From: Rhizobium croatiense
Lineage (GTDB): Bacteria > Pseudomonadota > Alphaproteobacteria > Rhizobiales > Rhizobiaceae
Direction: 5' to 3'
NCBI RefSeq assembly: GCF_019793465.1
Contig: NZ_JAILYJ010000006.1
Location: 186,001-250,000, forward strand
Length of the DNA: 64,000 nucleotides
Shown piece after piece: positions 26,350 through 35,550 of the stretch. The position numbers and the translations under genes were made by a program. Below the pieces are notes generated by a model that worked only from the letters and a program-made list of their open reading frames with translations, made no database searches and was not told the origin of the DNA. Numbering within the stretch: position 1 is the stretch's first letter; the number at the start of each line of letters is the position of its first letter.

Positions 26350-27021
26350 TCACGAGCGGAACAACCGCGTCGCCTGCGTCTCGTGGCGCAGGCTGGCGAT
26401 ATCGGCCTGCACGGTCGCCGATCCGAGATCGTCGAGCGACGACGCTGCCGCCCGTCGGGCAACCTCCGCAATGTGCTCTTCAAGGCCGGCCAACAGGGCA
26501 ACACCGTCCCTCTGCCCGGCAACGCCGAGGCGGATACCGGACGAAACCGCTTGCGAGGCATAGGCGTGCAGGAAGACTGCGAGCACCTGCTCGGACCCTA
26601 TGCCATGCGCACCGGCAACCGCGCCCACCGCGACGGGATAAGCGGTCTTGCCGGGCAGCCTCTCGAATACTTCGTCCGGCCAAGCCCGCGCCGCTGCGAG
26701 GAAGGCGTCACCGAGCAGCATGGTTTCCTGATGGCGCTCACGCGATCCGGCAAGAGCCTCGGCCAGAGCGGCGGTTTCGGCAAGGCGCCCGGCATCGGCC
26801 TGTTGCCTGTGGCTCTCGGCCAGAAGCACCGCATCATTCCAGACGGCACCATGGCCAATCAGAGTGCCGATCCAGTTTGCAAGCGAAGCAGCATCGACGA
26901 CGAGCCCATCGGCCACTGCCCGCTCCAGCCCACCCGAATAGGCGAAGCTACCGACGGGAAAGGCCGGCGAGAGCCACGCCGTCAGGCGCAGCAATGCCTG
27001 CAGTTGGCGATCCCCTGTCAT
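26350..27021 (-). CDS. ureF: Urease accessory protein UreF
   Basis: All-helical accessory protein of 223 residues that works with UreD and UreG in urease maturation. It has the family pattern [24 protein letters not shown] at the N-terminus and [11 protein letters not shown] at the very C-terminus, which in this family contacts UreD. It follows ureE after 6 bases and is 89 bases upstream of ureG. Confidence 0.95.
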   Translation of the reverse strand: MTGDRQLQALLRLTAWLSPAFPVGSFAYSGGLERAVADGLVVDAASLANWIGTLIGHGAVWNDAVLLAESHRQQADAGRLAETAALAEALAGSRERHQETMLLGDAFLAAARAWPDEVFERLPGKTAYPVAVGAVAGAHGIGSEQVLAVFLHAYASQAVSSGIRLGVAGQRDGVALLAGLEEHIAEVARRAAASSLDDLGSATVQADIASLRHETQATRLFRS

Positions 27022-27027
27022 CGCGCC

Positions 27028-27609
27028 TCAATCGTGCTTGTGGCCGTGATGATGCCCGTGACCGTGGTCGTGATCGCAGCTGTGATCATGCTGGTGGTCG
27101 TGGCCATGCGCGTGGCCGTGATCATGTCCATGATCATGGCTGTGAGCGGCATGGCCGTGATCATGCGCATGGCCGCCATGGGAATGATAGGCTCCGCGCG
27201 CGGGTTGAAAGGGTTCGTCGATCTCCAGCACGGTGGCGCCGAGGCCCTGCAGCATCGAGCGGATGACATGGTCGCGCAGGATGACGATGCGGTGTTCCTC
27301 GATCTGGGCGGCAAGATGACGGTTGCCGAGATGCCAGGCGAGCTCGACGAGATGCGTGCGGTCGCGTCCGCGAATTTCGAAGAGTTTCTCGTCGGTGGCC
27401 AGAATCTCGATCAGCTCCCCATCCTCGCGCACCAGCAGGTCGCCATTGGCGAAGAGCACCGGATCCTTGAGATCGAGCATGACCATCTCGCCATTTTCCA
27501 GATGCAGCAGCTTGCGGCGCAGATGGCGCAGATCGTGCGGCAGCTTGACCTGGGCGGTCGGATGGGAGGACGGGGTACCGGCGGGAAGATAGGAAGTGAC
27601 GCGCTGCAT
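27028..27609 (-). CDS. ureE: Urease accessory nickel chaperone UreE with His-rich tail
   Basis: Nickel-binding chaperone of 193 residues. The UreE N-terminal and C-terminal domains are present ([36 protein letters not shown]). The last 52 residues contain about 25 His together with Asp and Gly, a nickel store seen in some UreE proteins. The tail is encoded by a short-period repeat of CATGGC/CACGAC-like units that looks like a minisatellite at the DNA level. It is 165 bases downstream of the GGDEF gene and coupled to ureF. Confidence 0.96.
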   Translation of the reverse strand: MQRVTSYLPAGTPSSHPTAQVKLPHDLRHLRRKLLHLENGEMVMLDLKDPVLFANGDLLVREDGELIEILATDEKLFEIRGRDRTHLVELAWHLGNRHLAAQIEEHRIVILRDHVIRSMLQGLGATVLEIDEPFQPARGAYHSHGGHAHDHGHAAHSHDHGHDHGHAHGHDHQHDHSCDHDHGHGHHHGHKHD

Positions 27610-27774
27610 GATATGTCCGTTTTGCTGAGACGAACATGCAAAATAGTCTTTCCCGATGCAATCACCAATGGCCTTTTGCTCAGACCGGGGCGTTTATATC
27701 CCGTAAGCCTGCATCACGTTGTCGCTCTCAGCTCCCCTGCCCTTGGCATCGACGCCATTTTCGACGAGCCCGTG

Positions 27775-28557
27775 CTAGGCATGATGCAGGCCTTCCCGTT
27801 CATGCACGACGCGATTGCGCCCGAGCGCCTTGGCGAGGTAGAGCGCCCGGTCCGCCGAGGCATACACCGCCTGCTTGCTGCGCCCGGCGGCGAGATCGGC
27901 AACGCCGCCGGAAACCGTGATGCGGATATCGTGCCCCTCGGCCGCGATGGCACCGCTTGCGATCCGTGCTCGCACCCCTTCGATGCGTTCCATCCGCGCC
28001 TCCAGCGGCTCGCCGGAGACGATGACGCCAAACTCCTCCCCACCCAGCCGTGCAATGACGGACATTTCGTCGAAGGCGGATATGAGCATGGCCGAGACCG
28101 CGATGATGACGGCATCGCCGCAGGCATGGCCGAAACGGTCATTGATCGCTTTGAAGCGGTCGACGTCGAAAATGACAAGCGAGGCATTGCCCTCGGTTTT
28201 GTCGAGCGCCTCCGTGAAGGCGCGGCGGTTCAAGAGGCCGGAGAGCGTATCCGTGCGGCTGAGCTTTTCGAACTCCGCTCGCGAAACTGTCAACTCATGC
28301 ATGGTAAACCCAGCGGTCAGCGACAGCATGCCGCAAACCGTGCCGCCGACAAGCCAGGAAAAAACGGCACCGAAGCCGATCGCATGCGAAAGGCTCACCG
28401 GCAGCAGCCCGAAAAAACCGAGTGGCGGTATCGTCAGTGCGAGGATGGCGCCTGAAAGAATGACGGCAAGAAAACTCATCCTTAACGCAAAGAGATAGAC
28501 GTTCCTGCGATATTGAAAATCGCCGAAACCGGCCTGCAGCGACATCCAGCTTCTCAT
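27775..28557 (-). CDS. GGDEF diguanylate cyclase within the urease operon
   Basis: Membrane protein of 260 residues: two hydrophobic helices (FALRMSFLAVILSGAILALT and about 55-80), then a GGDEF domain with active-site RLGGEEFGV near residue 185. This would make cyclic di-GMP from GTP at the inner membrane. The product-inhibition I-site RxxD is not conserved (SAFD at that spacing), suggesting no feedback. It lies in the same orientation between the TIGR02117-type gene (326-base gap) and ureE (165-base gap), so it may have its own promoter. AGGAAGG precedes ATG 28557. Confidence 0.9.
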   Translation of the reverse strand: MRSWMSLQAGFGDFQYRRNVYLFALRMSFLAVILSGAILALTIPPLGFFGLLPVSLSHAIGFGAVFSWLVGGTVCGMLSLTAGFTMHELTVSRAEFEKLSRTDTLSGLLNRRAFTEALDKTEGNASLVIFDVDRFKAINDRFGHACGDAVIIAVSAMLISAFDEMSVIARLGGEEFGVIVSGEPLEARMERIEGVRARIASGAIAAEGHDIRITVSGGVADLAAGRSKQAVYASADRALYLAKALGRNRVVHEREGLHHA

Positions 28558-28883
28558 GAGAATCGACCTTCCTGCCCGGGCGTTTCACGGCATTGATAAG
28601 AGCCCAATTGCTGCGGGTGTCTTAATCGACTCGTTAAAATTCGAACGGTTTTGGACGATTTGACGGACAGATTTTTTCTAGCAGGGGATGCAAACATCCG
28701 ATCCCTGAATGGGACAGCGCGAGTAGACGCCGAGATAATTGATATTAAACGCTTTTTTCCAGTTGGCCAGCGCGCCTGTTCCGGAATGGTTACCTGTGGA
28801 AAACGGCTCCCTATCGATTTTTACAACCAGACGGCGATCTCCGTTCACAATTCCGTTTACACCGGGACCGGTCCACAGCTGCA
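28558..28883. other. 326-base gap upstream of the GGDEF gene
   Basis: No gene is supported. The stretch is AT-rich around 28620-28680 and 28735-28760, consistent with a separate promoter for the GGDEF-ureEFG part of the cluster. A plus-strand frame (28651-28893) has no family resemblance. Confidence 0.4.
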
Positions 28884-29555
28884 TCAATTGTAGACACTGG
28901 CGGATAATCGCAATGATTGTGGAAGCGGGTTCCATAAGCCGGCTCGAAGCCCGGCCGAACGGAGTGCTGCAGCAGTCCAGGTGTTGCAGCCGAAGAGGGC
29001 GTTGAAATATCCCTTGGCCTCGAAGAACCGGTCGATCTCGCCGTAACCTGCGTTTGAGATCAGCTTCACCTCGCCCGCATCGCGGACAAAACTATCCGAG
29101 ATGAAGCTGCGCAGCCGCGCCAATTGTTCGTCGCTGATATCGAAGGCCATAACGGCCGGCTGCGGCTCGGTGATATGACCGGCGAGATCCACGTGCAGCA
29201 CCGAACGGTCGATCGTCAGCGCCCGCAGCACCGGCAGCGGCTTCAGCTCCGACCAGGTCGGCGTTTCCAGATAGAAGGCGCGGCCGCCCCAGCCAATGAC
29301 GAGCCATTCCGCGTTCGGATGGCCGAGCGGAAAACCGGGATCGTCGAGGAAGGAAAAGGCCGCCCGCGTTTCCTCGTCGAGCGGAATGGCAATATCGGTA
29401 TGGATCGCTCCCGACAGAAGCAAGATCCGGTGGGACGCCGCCGCGGACGATGCTTCGACCGGCGCAATCAGCGGCCGGGGAACGAAGGTTCCGGCCGTCG
29501 CCAGAGCAACGACCAGCAATACGATCCGCAACAGCCAGCGGATGCCTTTTTTCAT
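28884..29555 (-). CDS. TIGR02117/DUF2459-type urease-region membrane protein
   Basis: Protein of 223 residues with one N-terminal hydrophobic anchor (WLLRIVLLVVALATAGTFV) and a soluble domain containing IHTDIAIPLD, WLVIGWGGRAFYLETPTW and FGCNTWTAAALRSAGL. From memory this is the family annotated as a conserved protein of urease regions (TIGR02117). The NTW segment with a Cys and the spaced His could suggest a thiol hydrolase-like fold, but function is unknown. It follows ureC after 33 bases in the operon. Confidence 0.85.
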   Translation of the reverse strand: MKKGIRWLLRIVLLVVALATAGTFVPRPLIAPVEASSAAASHRILLLSGAIHTDIAIPLDEETRAAFSFLDDPGFPLGHPNAEWLVIGWGGRAFYLETPTWSELKPLPVLRALTIDRSVLHVDLAGHITEPQPAVMAFDISDEQLARLRSFISDSFVRDAGEVKLISNAGYGEIDRFFEAKGYFNALFGCNTWTAAALRSAGLRAGLWNPLPQSLRLSASVYN

Positions 29556-29588
29556 CGGAACCGTCCGGCGCGCACGGAACGAGCGGGC

Positions 29589-31301
29589 CTAGAACAGGAA
29601 ATAGCGCTGCGCCATCGGCAGCACCGTCGCTGGCTCGCATGTCAGCAATTCGCCGTTCGCCCTGACTTCATAGGTCTCCGGATCGACCTCGATCGCCGGC
29701 GTCAGGTCGTTGTGGATCATCGATGCCTTGGAGATGCCGCCGCGGGTATTCTTCACCGCCACCAGCTCCTTGGCAACGCCGAGCCTGCCTTTCAGGCCGG
29801 CATCGAGCGAGGCCTGGCTGACGAAGGTCACGGAGGAATTGGTGAGGCTCTTGCCGTAGGAAGCGAACATCGGCCGGTAGTGCACCGGCTGCGGCGTCGG
29901 TATCGAAGCGTTCGGATCGCCCATCGGCGCTGCCGCGATCGAGCCGCCGAGCAGCACCATGTCGGGCTTCACACCAAAGAAGGCTGGGTTCCACAGCACG
30001 AGGTCGGCGCGCTTGCCGATTTCGACGGAGCCGATCTCATGGCTGAGACCATGCGCGATCGCCGGATTGATCGTGTATTTGGCGATATAGCGGCGAACGC
30101 GGAAATTGTCGTTGTCGCCTTTCTCTTCCTTTAGCCGGCCGCGCTGACGCTTCATCTTGTCGGCCGTCTGCCAGGTGCGAATCGCCACTTCGCCGACGCG
30201 GCCCATGGCCTGGCTGTCGGACGAGATGATCGAGAATGCGCCGATATCGTGCAGAATGTCCTCGGCCGCGATCGTCTCCTTGCGGATACGGCTTTCGGCA
30301 AAAGCGATATCCTCGGGGATCGACGGCGACAGGTGATGGCAGACCATCAGCATGTCGAGATGCTCGGCAATCGTATTGACCGTATAGGGCCGCGTCGGAT
30401 TGGTGGACGACGGGATGACGTTCGGCTGGCCGCAGATCTTGATGATATCGGGCGCGTGCCCGCCGCCTGCCCCTTCCGTGTGGAAGGCATGGATGGTGCG
30501 ACCCTTGATGGCGCCGATCGTATCCTCGACGAAGCCGCTTTCGTTCAGCGTATCGGTGTGGATCATCACCTGCACGTCATAGTCGTCGGCGACCGACAGG
30601 CAGCAGTCGATCGCGCCCGGCGTCGTGCCCCAGTCTTCGTGCAGCTTCAGCGAAGTGGCGCCGGCCAGCACCATCTCGGTCAGCGCGCCCGGCAGCGAGG
30701 CGTTGCCCTTGCCGGCAAAGGCGAGGTTCATCGGGAAGGCGTCGGCCGCTTCGATCATCCGCGCGATATGCCATGGGCCGGGCGTGCAGGTGGTGGCGAG
30801 CGTGCCATGCGCCGGTCCCGTGCCGCCGCCGAGCATGCAGGTCATGCCCGACATCAGCGCTTCTTCGATCTGCTGCGGCGCGATGAAGTGGATATGGCTG
30901 TCCATGCCGCCAGCCGTGACGATCTTGCCTTCGCCGGCGATCGCTTCGGTGCCAGGGCCGACGATGATATTGACGCCGGGCTGCGTATCGGGATTGCCCG
31001 CCTTGCCGATCGCCGCGATGTGCCCGTTCTTGAGGCCGATATCGGCCTTGTAGATGCCTGTATGGTCGACGATCACCGCATTGGTGATGACCGTATCGAC
31101 CGCGCCGTCCGCCCGTGTCACCTGGCTCTGGCCCATGCCGTCACGGATCACCTTGCCGCCGCCGAACTTCACCTCCTCGCCATAGGTCGTGAAATCCTTC
31201 TCGATCTCGATGAAGAGCTCCGTATCGGCAAGGCGCACCTTGTCGCCGGTCGTCGGTCCGAACATGCCGGCATAGGCGGCGCGCGAGATCTTATAGGGCA
31301 T
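29589..31301 (-). CDS. ureC: Urease alpha subunit (catalytic)
   Basis: Catalytic subunit of 570 residues that hydrolyses urea to ammonia and carbamate. Metal ligands are recognisable: [13 protein letters not shown] (HxH), carboxylated Lys219 in LKLHEDWG, and MIHTDTLNE. The flap [20 protein letters not shown] carries the catalytic His. Length and sequence are standard. GGAG precedes the ATG; the upstream gene ends three bases away from it. Confidence 0.98.
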   Translation of the reverse strand: MPYKISRAAYAGMFGPTTGDKVRLADTELFIEIEKDFTTYGEEVKFGGGKVIRDGMGQSQVTRADGAVDTVITNAVIVDHTGIYKADIGLKNGHIAAIGKAGNPDTQPGVNIIVGPGTEAIAGEGKIVTAGGMDSHIHFIAPQQIEEALMSGMTCMLGGGTGPAHGTLATTCTPGPWHIARMIEAADAFPMNLAFAGKGNASLPGALTEMVLAGATSLKLHEDWGTTPGAIDCCLSVADDYDVQVMIHTDTLNESGFVEDTIGAIKGRTIHAFHTEGAGGGHAPDIIKICGQPNVIPSSTNPTRPYTVNTIAEHLDMLMVCHHLSPSIPEDIAFAESRIRKETIAAEDILHDIGAFSIISSDSQAMGRVGEVAIRTWQTADKMKRQRGRLKEEKGDNDNFRVRRYIAKYTINPAIAHGLSHEIGSVEIGKRADLVLWNPAFFGVKPDMVLLGGSIAAAPMGDPNASIPTPQPVHYRPMFASYGKSLTNSSVTFVSQASLDAGLKGRLGVAKELVAVKNTRGGISKASMIHNDLTPAIEVDPETYEVRANGELLTCEPATVLPMAQRYFLF

Positions 31302-31304
31302 CCA

Positions 31305-31943
31305 TCAGACTCCGTAGAAGGAAGAGACAAGCGTTTTTCCGCCGAGCCGTCTGATGCGGCCGCCGGCAATATAACTATCGACAAACTGTCGTTCGGCCGC
31401 GAACGGATGCCATTCCCAGCCGACGTGGCCGAAACCGGCCAACATCACTTCGGCTTCGGGAAATTTGCTCAGCACCTCGGCAATGACGATCATGCCGCTG
31501 CTCGGCACGACATAGGGCGCGGGCGCAAAAGCCGAAAGCGAGGCATCGACGGCCTCGTGAACCGACTTTTCGATCACCACATGTGTCTTGCCGGTCAGCG
31601 CGCAGAAGGCTTCGAACGCGTCGGTATAGTCGTCGCAGAAATCGTCGAGATCGGGATGCGAGACCGCAAGCGGCGCCCGCATGGCGGCGAATTTCGTCGG
31701 GTCGCGAACGCTCCAGATTTCTTGAGCCGAAACGACGCCGGGATGGGTCCGCCACTCCCGCGGGCCGAGCATCGCCTTTGCCGGGCGGCCGGTATTGCAA
31801 ACCGCCACGGCGTCCGTCCGACTGCCGCCGGCGCCATAGGAACGGCAATCGTTGAAGCGGATGACGAAATCGGCGGCATCGATGATGCCCGCCTCTCCCT
31901 CACCAATCTCGCCATTGCCGACGATCACGATCTTCCTGATCAC
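31305..31943 (-). CDS. GT29 (sialyltransferase)-like protein in urease operon
   Basis: Protein of 212 residues often annotated in rhizobia only as a urease-operon accessory protein. It contains both hallmark blocks of GT29 sialyltransferases: an L-motif-like IVGNGEIGEGEAGIIDAADF followed by VIRFNDC...GSRTD near residues 6-45, and an S-motif-like PSSGMIVIAEVLSKF...LAGFGHVGWEWHPF near 147-185. No signal peptide, so cytoplasmic. Starts at GTG 31943, next to the stop of the preceding gene, and ends three bases before ureC. Acceptor and donor sugar unknown; its link to urease is unexplained. Confidence 0.78.
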   Translation of the reverse strand: MIRKIVIVGNGEIGEGEAGIIDAADFVIRFNDCRSYGAGGSRTDAVAVCNTGRPAKAMLGPREWRTHPGVVSAQEIWSVRDPTKFAAMRAPLAVSHPDLDDFCDDYTDAFEAFCALTGKTHVVIEKSVHEAVDASLSAFAPAPYVVPSSGMIVIAEVLSKFPEAEVMLAGFGHVGWEWHPFAAERQFVDSYIAGGRIRRLGGKTLVSSFYGV

Positions 31944-31944
31944 C

Positions 31945-32352
31945 TTAGTTGCTCATCGTGTCTTCGAGCTCTTTCAGCTCTTGCGTCCGTTTGTCAGTGA
32001 TGTTGGCGAGACATCCGGCGACCAGCATCGGCTCCATCGTGCCGCCACGGGCCTGGAAGCCAAAGGCGTCGCACTCGGCGTCGCGATAATCGATCCAGGC
32101 GCGCTGTGCCTTGACCAGCGCCTGCTCCGCGCCCTTCATGTCGCCATCGAGATCCTTGTCGATCGCCGCAAGAGCCGCCCGGGTCTTCTTATATTGCGCA
32201 TTCAAAGCTTTGTCCGCGGTCTCGTGGCGCGCCGCCTCGCAGGAGGTCATGTCCGATTGCGTCTTGGGATTCTGGCAATCGATGTCCTGAGCAGAGGCAC
32301 CACCCGCGGCCAGCTGCATCGCCGCCCCGATGAGGCAGATGTTCAAACGCAT
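31945..32352 (-). CDS. Secreted LprI/DUF1311-type protein
   Basis: Protein of 135 residues with a signal peptide (MRLNICLIGAAMQLAAGGAS, cut near ASA-QD). The mature part has the DUF1311 pattern: Cys pairs (IDCQNPKTQSDMTSCEA), LNAQYKKTRAAL and LVKAQRAWIDYRDAECDAFG. Family members include the lysozyme inhibitor LprI; the function here is untested. GGGAGGG lies before ATG 32352. It is inserted between ureB and the GT29-like gene. Confidence 0.85.
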   Translation of the reverse strand: MRLNICLIGAAMQLAAGGASAQDIDCQNPKTQSDMTSCEAARHETADKALNAQYKKTRAALAAIDKDLDGDMKGAEQALVKAQRAWIDYRDAECDAFGFQARGGTMEPMLVAGCLANITDKRTQELKELEDTMSN

Positions 32353-32364
32353 GCATCCCTCCCG

Positions 32365-32670
32365 TTAAAGCTTGCCCATCACCAGCTGACGGAAACCATA
32401 GACCTCGCGCTTGCCGGAAAGCGGGATCAGCGTCACCGAACGCGTCTGCCCCGGTTCGAAACGCACGGCCGTTCCCGCGGGAATATCGAGCCGCTTGCCA
32501 TGTGCGGCCGCGCGGTCGAAGGAGAGCCCGGCATTGGTCTCGGCGAAATGATAGTGGCTGCCGACCTGCACCGGCCGGTCGCCCGTATTGGAAACTTCCA
32601 GCGTCACCGTCGGTGCGCCGGCATTGAGTTCGATGTCGCCCTTTGCGGCAATGATCTCGCCTGGAATCAT
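32365..32670 (-). CDS. ureB: Urease beta subunit
   Basis: Structural subunit of 101 residues with the family start [18 protein letters not shown] and the central [19 protein letters not shown] and [14 protein letters not shown] blocks. It forms the trimeric enzyme core with UreA and UreC. GAGGGGA precedes the ATG. In this cluster it is separated from ureC by two extra genes. Confidence 0.97.
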   Translation of the reverse strand: MIPGEIIAAKGDIELNAGAPTVTLEVSNTGDRPVQVGSHYHFAETNAGLSFDRAAAHGKRLDIPAGTAVRFEPGQTRSVTLIPLSGKREVYGFRQLVMGKL

Positions 32671-32680
32671 CTCGTTCCCC

Positions 32681-32932
32681 TCAAGCTGCCCTGGGCGCGC
32701 AGCCCTCGGCCTTCAGCACGCGTTTCGTCGACGCCGGATGTTTGGCGAGCATATCAGCCGGCCTGATGGGCCTCGCAACGAGATTGCAGCCGCAATTCGG
32801 GCAGGCGCCCTTCAGCACATCGTCTGCGCAATCGGCGCAGAAGGTGCATTCATAGGTGCAGATCCGCGCCTCGGCGCTCTCCGGCGGCAAATCCTTGTCG
32901 CAGCACTCGCAGTTGGGCCTGAGCTCCAGCAT
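32681..32932 (-). CDS. DUF1272 small cysteine-rich protein
   Basis: Protein of 83 residues with a dense zinc-ribbon-like cysteine pattern ([10 protein letters not shown], then [23 protein letters not shown]) matching DUF1272 as I recall it. Probably a cytoplasmic zinc-binding protein of unknown role. GAGGAAG precedes the ATG. It sits between ureA and ureB, spaced 9 and 10 bases from them, so it is clearly part of the operon. Confidence 0.85.
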   Translation of the reverse strand: MLELRPNCECCDKDLPPESAEARICTYECTFCADCADDVLKGACPNCGCNLVARPIRPADMLAKHPASTKRVLKAEGCAPRAA

Positions 32933-32941
32933 TCTACTTCC

Positions 32942-33244
32942 TCACCGGATCGGTTCGTGGACGGTGACGAGCTTGGTGCCATCGGGGAACGTCGCCTCCA
33001 CCTGCACGTCATGGATCATCTCGGCAATACCCTCCATCACCTGGTCGCGGCCAATCACATGGGCGCCGGCCTCCATCAGCTCGGCGACCGGACGGCCGTC
33101 ACGGGCGCCCTCGACGACGAAGTCGCTGATCAGCGCGATCGCTTCGGGATAGTTCAGCTTGACGCCGCGCTCCAGCCGCCGCCGCGCCACCATCGCCGCC
33201 ATTGAAATCAGCAGCTTGTCTTTTTCTCTCGGAGTAAGGTTCAT
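32942..33244 (-). CDS. ureA: Urease gamma subunit
   Basis: Structural subunit of 100 residues with the family start [20 protein letters not shown] and the conserved [23 protein letters not shown] 33244 gives the standard length; the longer frame to 33304 overlaps ureD. Gene order after ureD is the common one. Confidence 0.97.
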   Translation of the reverse strand: MNLTPREKDKLLISMAAMVARRRLERGVKLNYPEAIALISDFVVEGARDGRPVAELMEAGAHVIGRDQVMEGIAEMIHDVQVEATFPDGTKLVTVHEPIR

Positions 33245-33272
33245 TGCTTGCCCATCTGCTTGATGCTTAGCT

Positions 33273-34094
33273 TTAGAGATTCCAGACTTTCGGCACAGGC
33301 GCACCGTTGCGCAAGACGGAAATGACAGGGATCAGGATTTTTCTCAGCGTGAAGCCGTCGGCCGCCGCAAGGCGAACGACCAGCTTGCCGCTCCAGGCGC
33401 TTGCGCCGCCCATCATTCCCTCGATGAGCGGCCGGACCCTGCCGAGATAGGCTTCCGCCAGCGGCCCGGCATAAAGCAGCGTCGCGAAGGCAACCTGACC
33501 GCCGAGCACCGCCTGGCGCGCCGCCAGCGCCGCAACGCCCTCGGAAAGCCTGAGCTCCTCGGCATGGATCAGCCGGCCCGAGCGGCGGATGCGCCAGCGG
33601 TCGCGGAAAAGCCCTGATACCACCGCCTCGCCCATTGCCTTGCGGCCGAGCAGCACGGCTTCGACGGCGAGGAATTCGGCGCTCTTGTCGAGATCGACGT
33701 CCAGCCGGCGAAAAAGTGCCGATCGGTCGAAGAGGATCGTTTCTTGCGGCAGCCAGTCGACGCGGGCTTGGGCTCCGACCTTGATGCTGGTCGTCACTTC
33801 AGCGGTGCCGGCCGATGCCTTGTAGATCTTCTCACAAGCCTGGGTGGTGACGTCGATCTTGGTGCCGGCGCCGGCGTCAACGCTCCACTCCATCCGGTCG
33901 CCGCCGGTCAACCCGCCTGATGTGTTGATGATGACCGCTTCCATCGAGGCATCGAAGGTATCCGGCAGGCGGATCTTCGCCGCGCCTTCCTGATAGAGCT
34001 CGCGGATACGCGTGCGGCCGGCGAACAGCTTTGCCGCCAGATGCCCGCGTCCCTCTGCTCTTTGCGGTCTCGTGCTCGCCGCCACGCTGGTCAT
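33273..34094 (-). CDS. ureD: Urease accessory protein UreD
   Basis: Accessory scaffold of 273 residues, which with UreF and UreG loads nickel into urease. Conserved blocks [25 protein letters not shown] and [12 protein letters not shown] are present. ATG 34094 is preceded by AAAGGGA and gives the usual length; the longer frame to 34235 overlaps the upstream spacer. It is the first urease gene, 148 bases after urtE. Confidence 0.95.
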   Translation of the reverse strand: MTSVAASTRPQRAEGRGHLAAKLFAGRTRIRELYQEGAAKIRLPDTFDASMEAVIINTSGGLTGGDRMEWSVDAGAGTKIDVTTQACEKIYKASAGTAEVTTSIKVGAQARVDWLPQETILFDRSALFRRLDVDLDKSAEFLAVEAVLLGRKAMGEAVVSGLFRDRWRIRRSGRLIHAEELRLSEGVAALAARQAVLGGQVAFATLLYAGPLAEAYLGRVRPLIEGMMGGASAWSGKLVVRLAAADGFTLRKILIPVISVLRNGAPVPKVWNL

Positions 34095-34242
34095 ATTGTC
34101 CCTTTCGGTCGCGCCACCGTTTTCATTCAAGCGCGCGTATGACGGAAAGCAAGCAATTCCTGTGCCGTCCAGCGATACCGCAGCGGACCTGCAAGACTGG
34201 AAGGGCGCAACACCACCTGCCGAAAAATACGGCATCTGCCGG

Positions 34243-34938
34243 TCAAACGGTCAGATGACGGCGAGCCTCCGGCGTATCTAGCGTCTCGGCAAGTCCTTCA
34301 TGCACGATCTCGCCGCGATCCATGATGTAGACGTAGTCGGCAAGCTCCCGGCAGAAATCGAGATATTGTTCGACGAGCAGGATCGCCATGCCGGTGGAAT
34401 CGCGCAGGTAGCGGATCGCTCGGCCGATATCCTTGATGATCGACGGCTGGATGCCTTCGGTCGGCTCATCGAGCACGAGGATCCTCGGCCGCGTCACCAT
34501 CGCCCGGCCGATCGCCAGCTGTTGCTGCTGCCCGCCGGAAAGATCGCCGCCGCGACGCGACAGCATCGACTTCAGCACCGGGAAAAGGCTGAAGATATCG
34601 TCGGGGATGTAGCGGTCGCGGCGGCCGAGCGGAGCAAAGCCGGTTTCGAGATTTTCCTTGACCGTCAGCAACGGGAAAATCTCCCGCCCCTGCGGCACAT
34701 AGCCGATCCCTTGCTTGGCGCGGGTGAAAGGCGGCAGGCCGTTCAGCCTGGTATCGTTGAAGGTGACGGTGCCGGCCGACAGCGGATGCTGGCCGGTCAC
34801 GGCGCGCAGGAGCGAACTCTTGCCGACGCCGTTGCGTCCCAGCACGCAGGTAATCTTGCCCATCTCCGCTTTGATTGAGATGCCGCGCAGCGCCTGCGCC
34901 GCGCCATAATGCAGATTCGCGTTTTCGACTGTCAGCAT
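34243..34938 (-). CDS. urtE: Urea ABC transporter ATPase UrtE
   Basis: LivF-type ATPase of 231 residues with Walker [13 protein letters not shown], signature [14 protein letters not shown] and Walker [15 protein letters not shown]. It pairs with UrtD on the UrtBC channel to import urea. ATG 34938 gives the usual start [15 protein letters not shown] 34950 is an alternative with a ribosome-binding site too close to it. Confidence 0.95.
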   Translation of the reverse strand: MLTVENANLHYGAAQALRGISIKAEMGKITCVLGRNGVGKSSLLRAVTGQHPLSAGTVTFNDTRLNGLPPFTRAKQGIGYVPQGREIFPLLTVKENLETGFAPLGRRDRYIPDDIFSLFPVLKSMLSRRGGDLSGGQQQQLAIGRAMVTRPRILVLDEPTEGIQPSIIKDIGRAIRYLRDSTGMAILLVEQYLDFCRELADYVYIMDRGEIVHEGLAETLDTPEARRHLTV

Positions 34939-34956
34939 GAGTTCACCCATTCCTCA

Positions 34957-35475
34957 TCAGTTCATCAGCGTACGCCTCAGCATCTGCAAGACGTACTCCT
35001 GTTCTTTCGTTCTCTCGCCGCCAACTGCGGCAACGTCCTCGGCAATGCCGATCAGCTGCTGACGCTCCTGCATGTCGAGCGCCTTTAGCCAGAGATCCCG
35101 GAAGCGGCGGATCGGATCTTCGGGGCTGGTCACGCTCCTGGACGCCCACTCGCCGAAAACCAGCACCTCTTCCATATCGCCCGGCCGGATGATGCCCTTC
35201 ATGCGGTTGCGGACGACATCCTTCGCCGCGTCGAGATACATCGGCTTCTCGTTGCCAAGGCAGAAGAAGAAGGCCACTGCCGCAATCACCGGATCGGCGA
35301 TCGAGGCCAGCGGCGCTGCCTCCGCCTGCTTGCGAAGCTTTCCGCGCTTATAGGCACCCCGCATGCGCTCGACGGAATCGATGATCTCGTTTCCCGCCTC
35401 ACGCACCATTTTAAAACGCCAATACCAGATGACCGCGCCGCTGATCGACGCGACCAGAATACCGAGAAAAGCCAT
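34957..35475 (-). CDS. Unknown membrane-anchored protein in the urt operon
   Basis: Protein of 172 residues that I do not recognise. It has one N-terminal hydrophobic segment (FLGILVASISGAVIWYW), a basic linker, then a mostly helical soluble part (SIADPVIAAVAFFFCLGNEK; LLWLKAL-like helices; EQEYVLQMLRRTL). The helical part is loosely reminiscent of TerB-like domains. It lies between urtD and urtE in the same orientation (75 and 18 bases), so it is likely co-expressed with the urea importer. Function unknown. Confidence 0.75.
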   Translation of the reverse strand: MAFLGILVASISGAVIWYWRFKMVREAGNEIIDSVERMRGAYKRGKLRKQAEAAPLASIADPVIAAVAFFFCLGNEKPMYLDAAKDVVRNRMKGIIRPGDMEEVLVFGEWASRSVTSPEDPIRRFRDLWLKALDMQERQQLIGIAEDVAAVGGERTKEQEYVLQMLRRTLMN

Positions 35476-35550
35476 GATGAAACCCCACGATAAAACCCGC
35501 TCGTTTTAGAGCGTGTTCTCTTGTCAGGTTCAAGCCTGCAGTTGCATTCA

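Noticed and set aside
27028..27180. Short-period tandem repeat that looked like a minisatellite or CRISPR-like array
   Set aside because: It encodes the His-rich tail of UreE in frame; units are too short and irregular for CRISPR.
30249..32000. A 583-codon plus-strand open frame opposite ureC and the GT29-like gene
   Set aside because: It is the complementary shadow of ureC, whose metal-site motifs and operon context are unmistakable.
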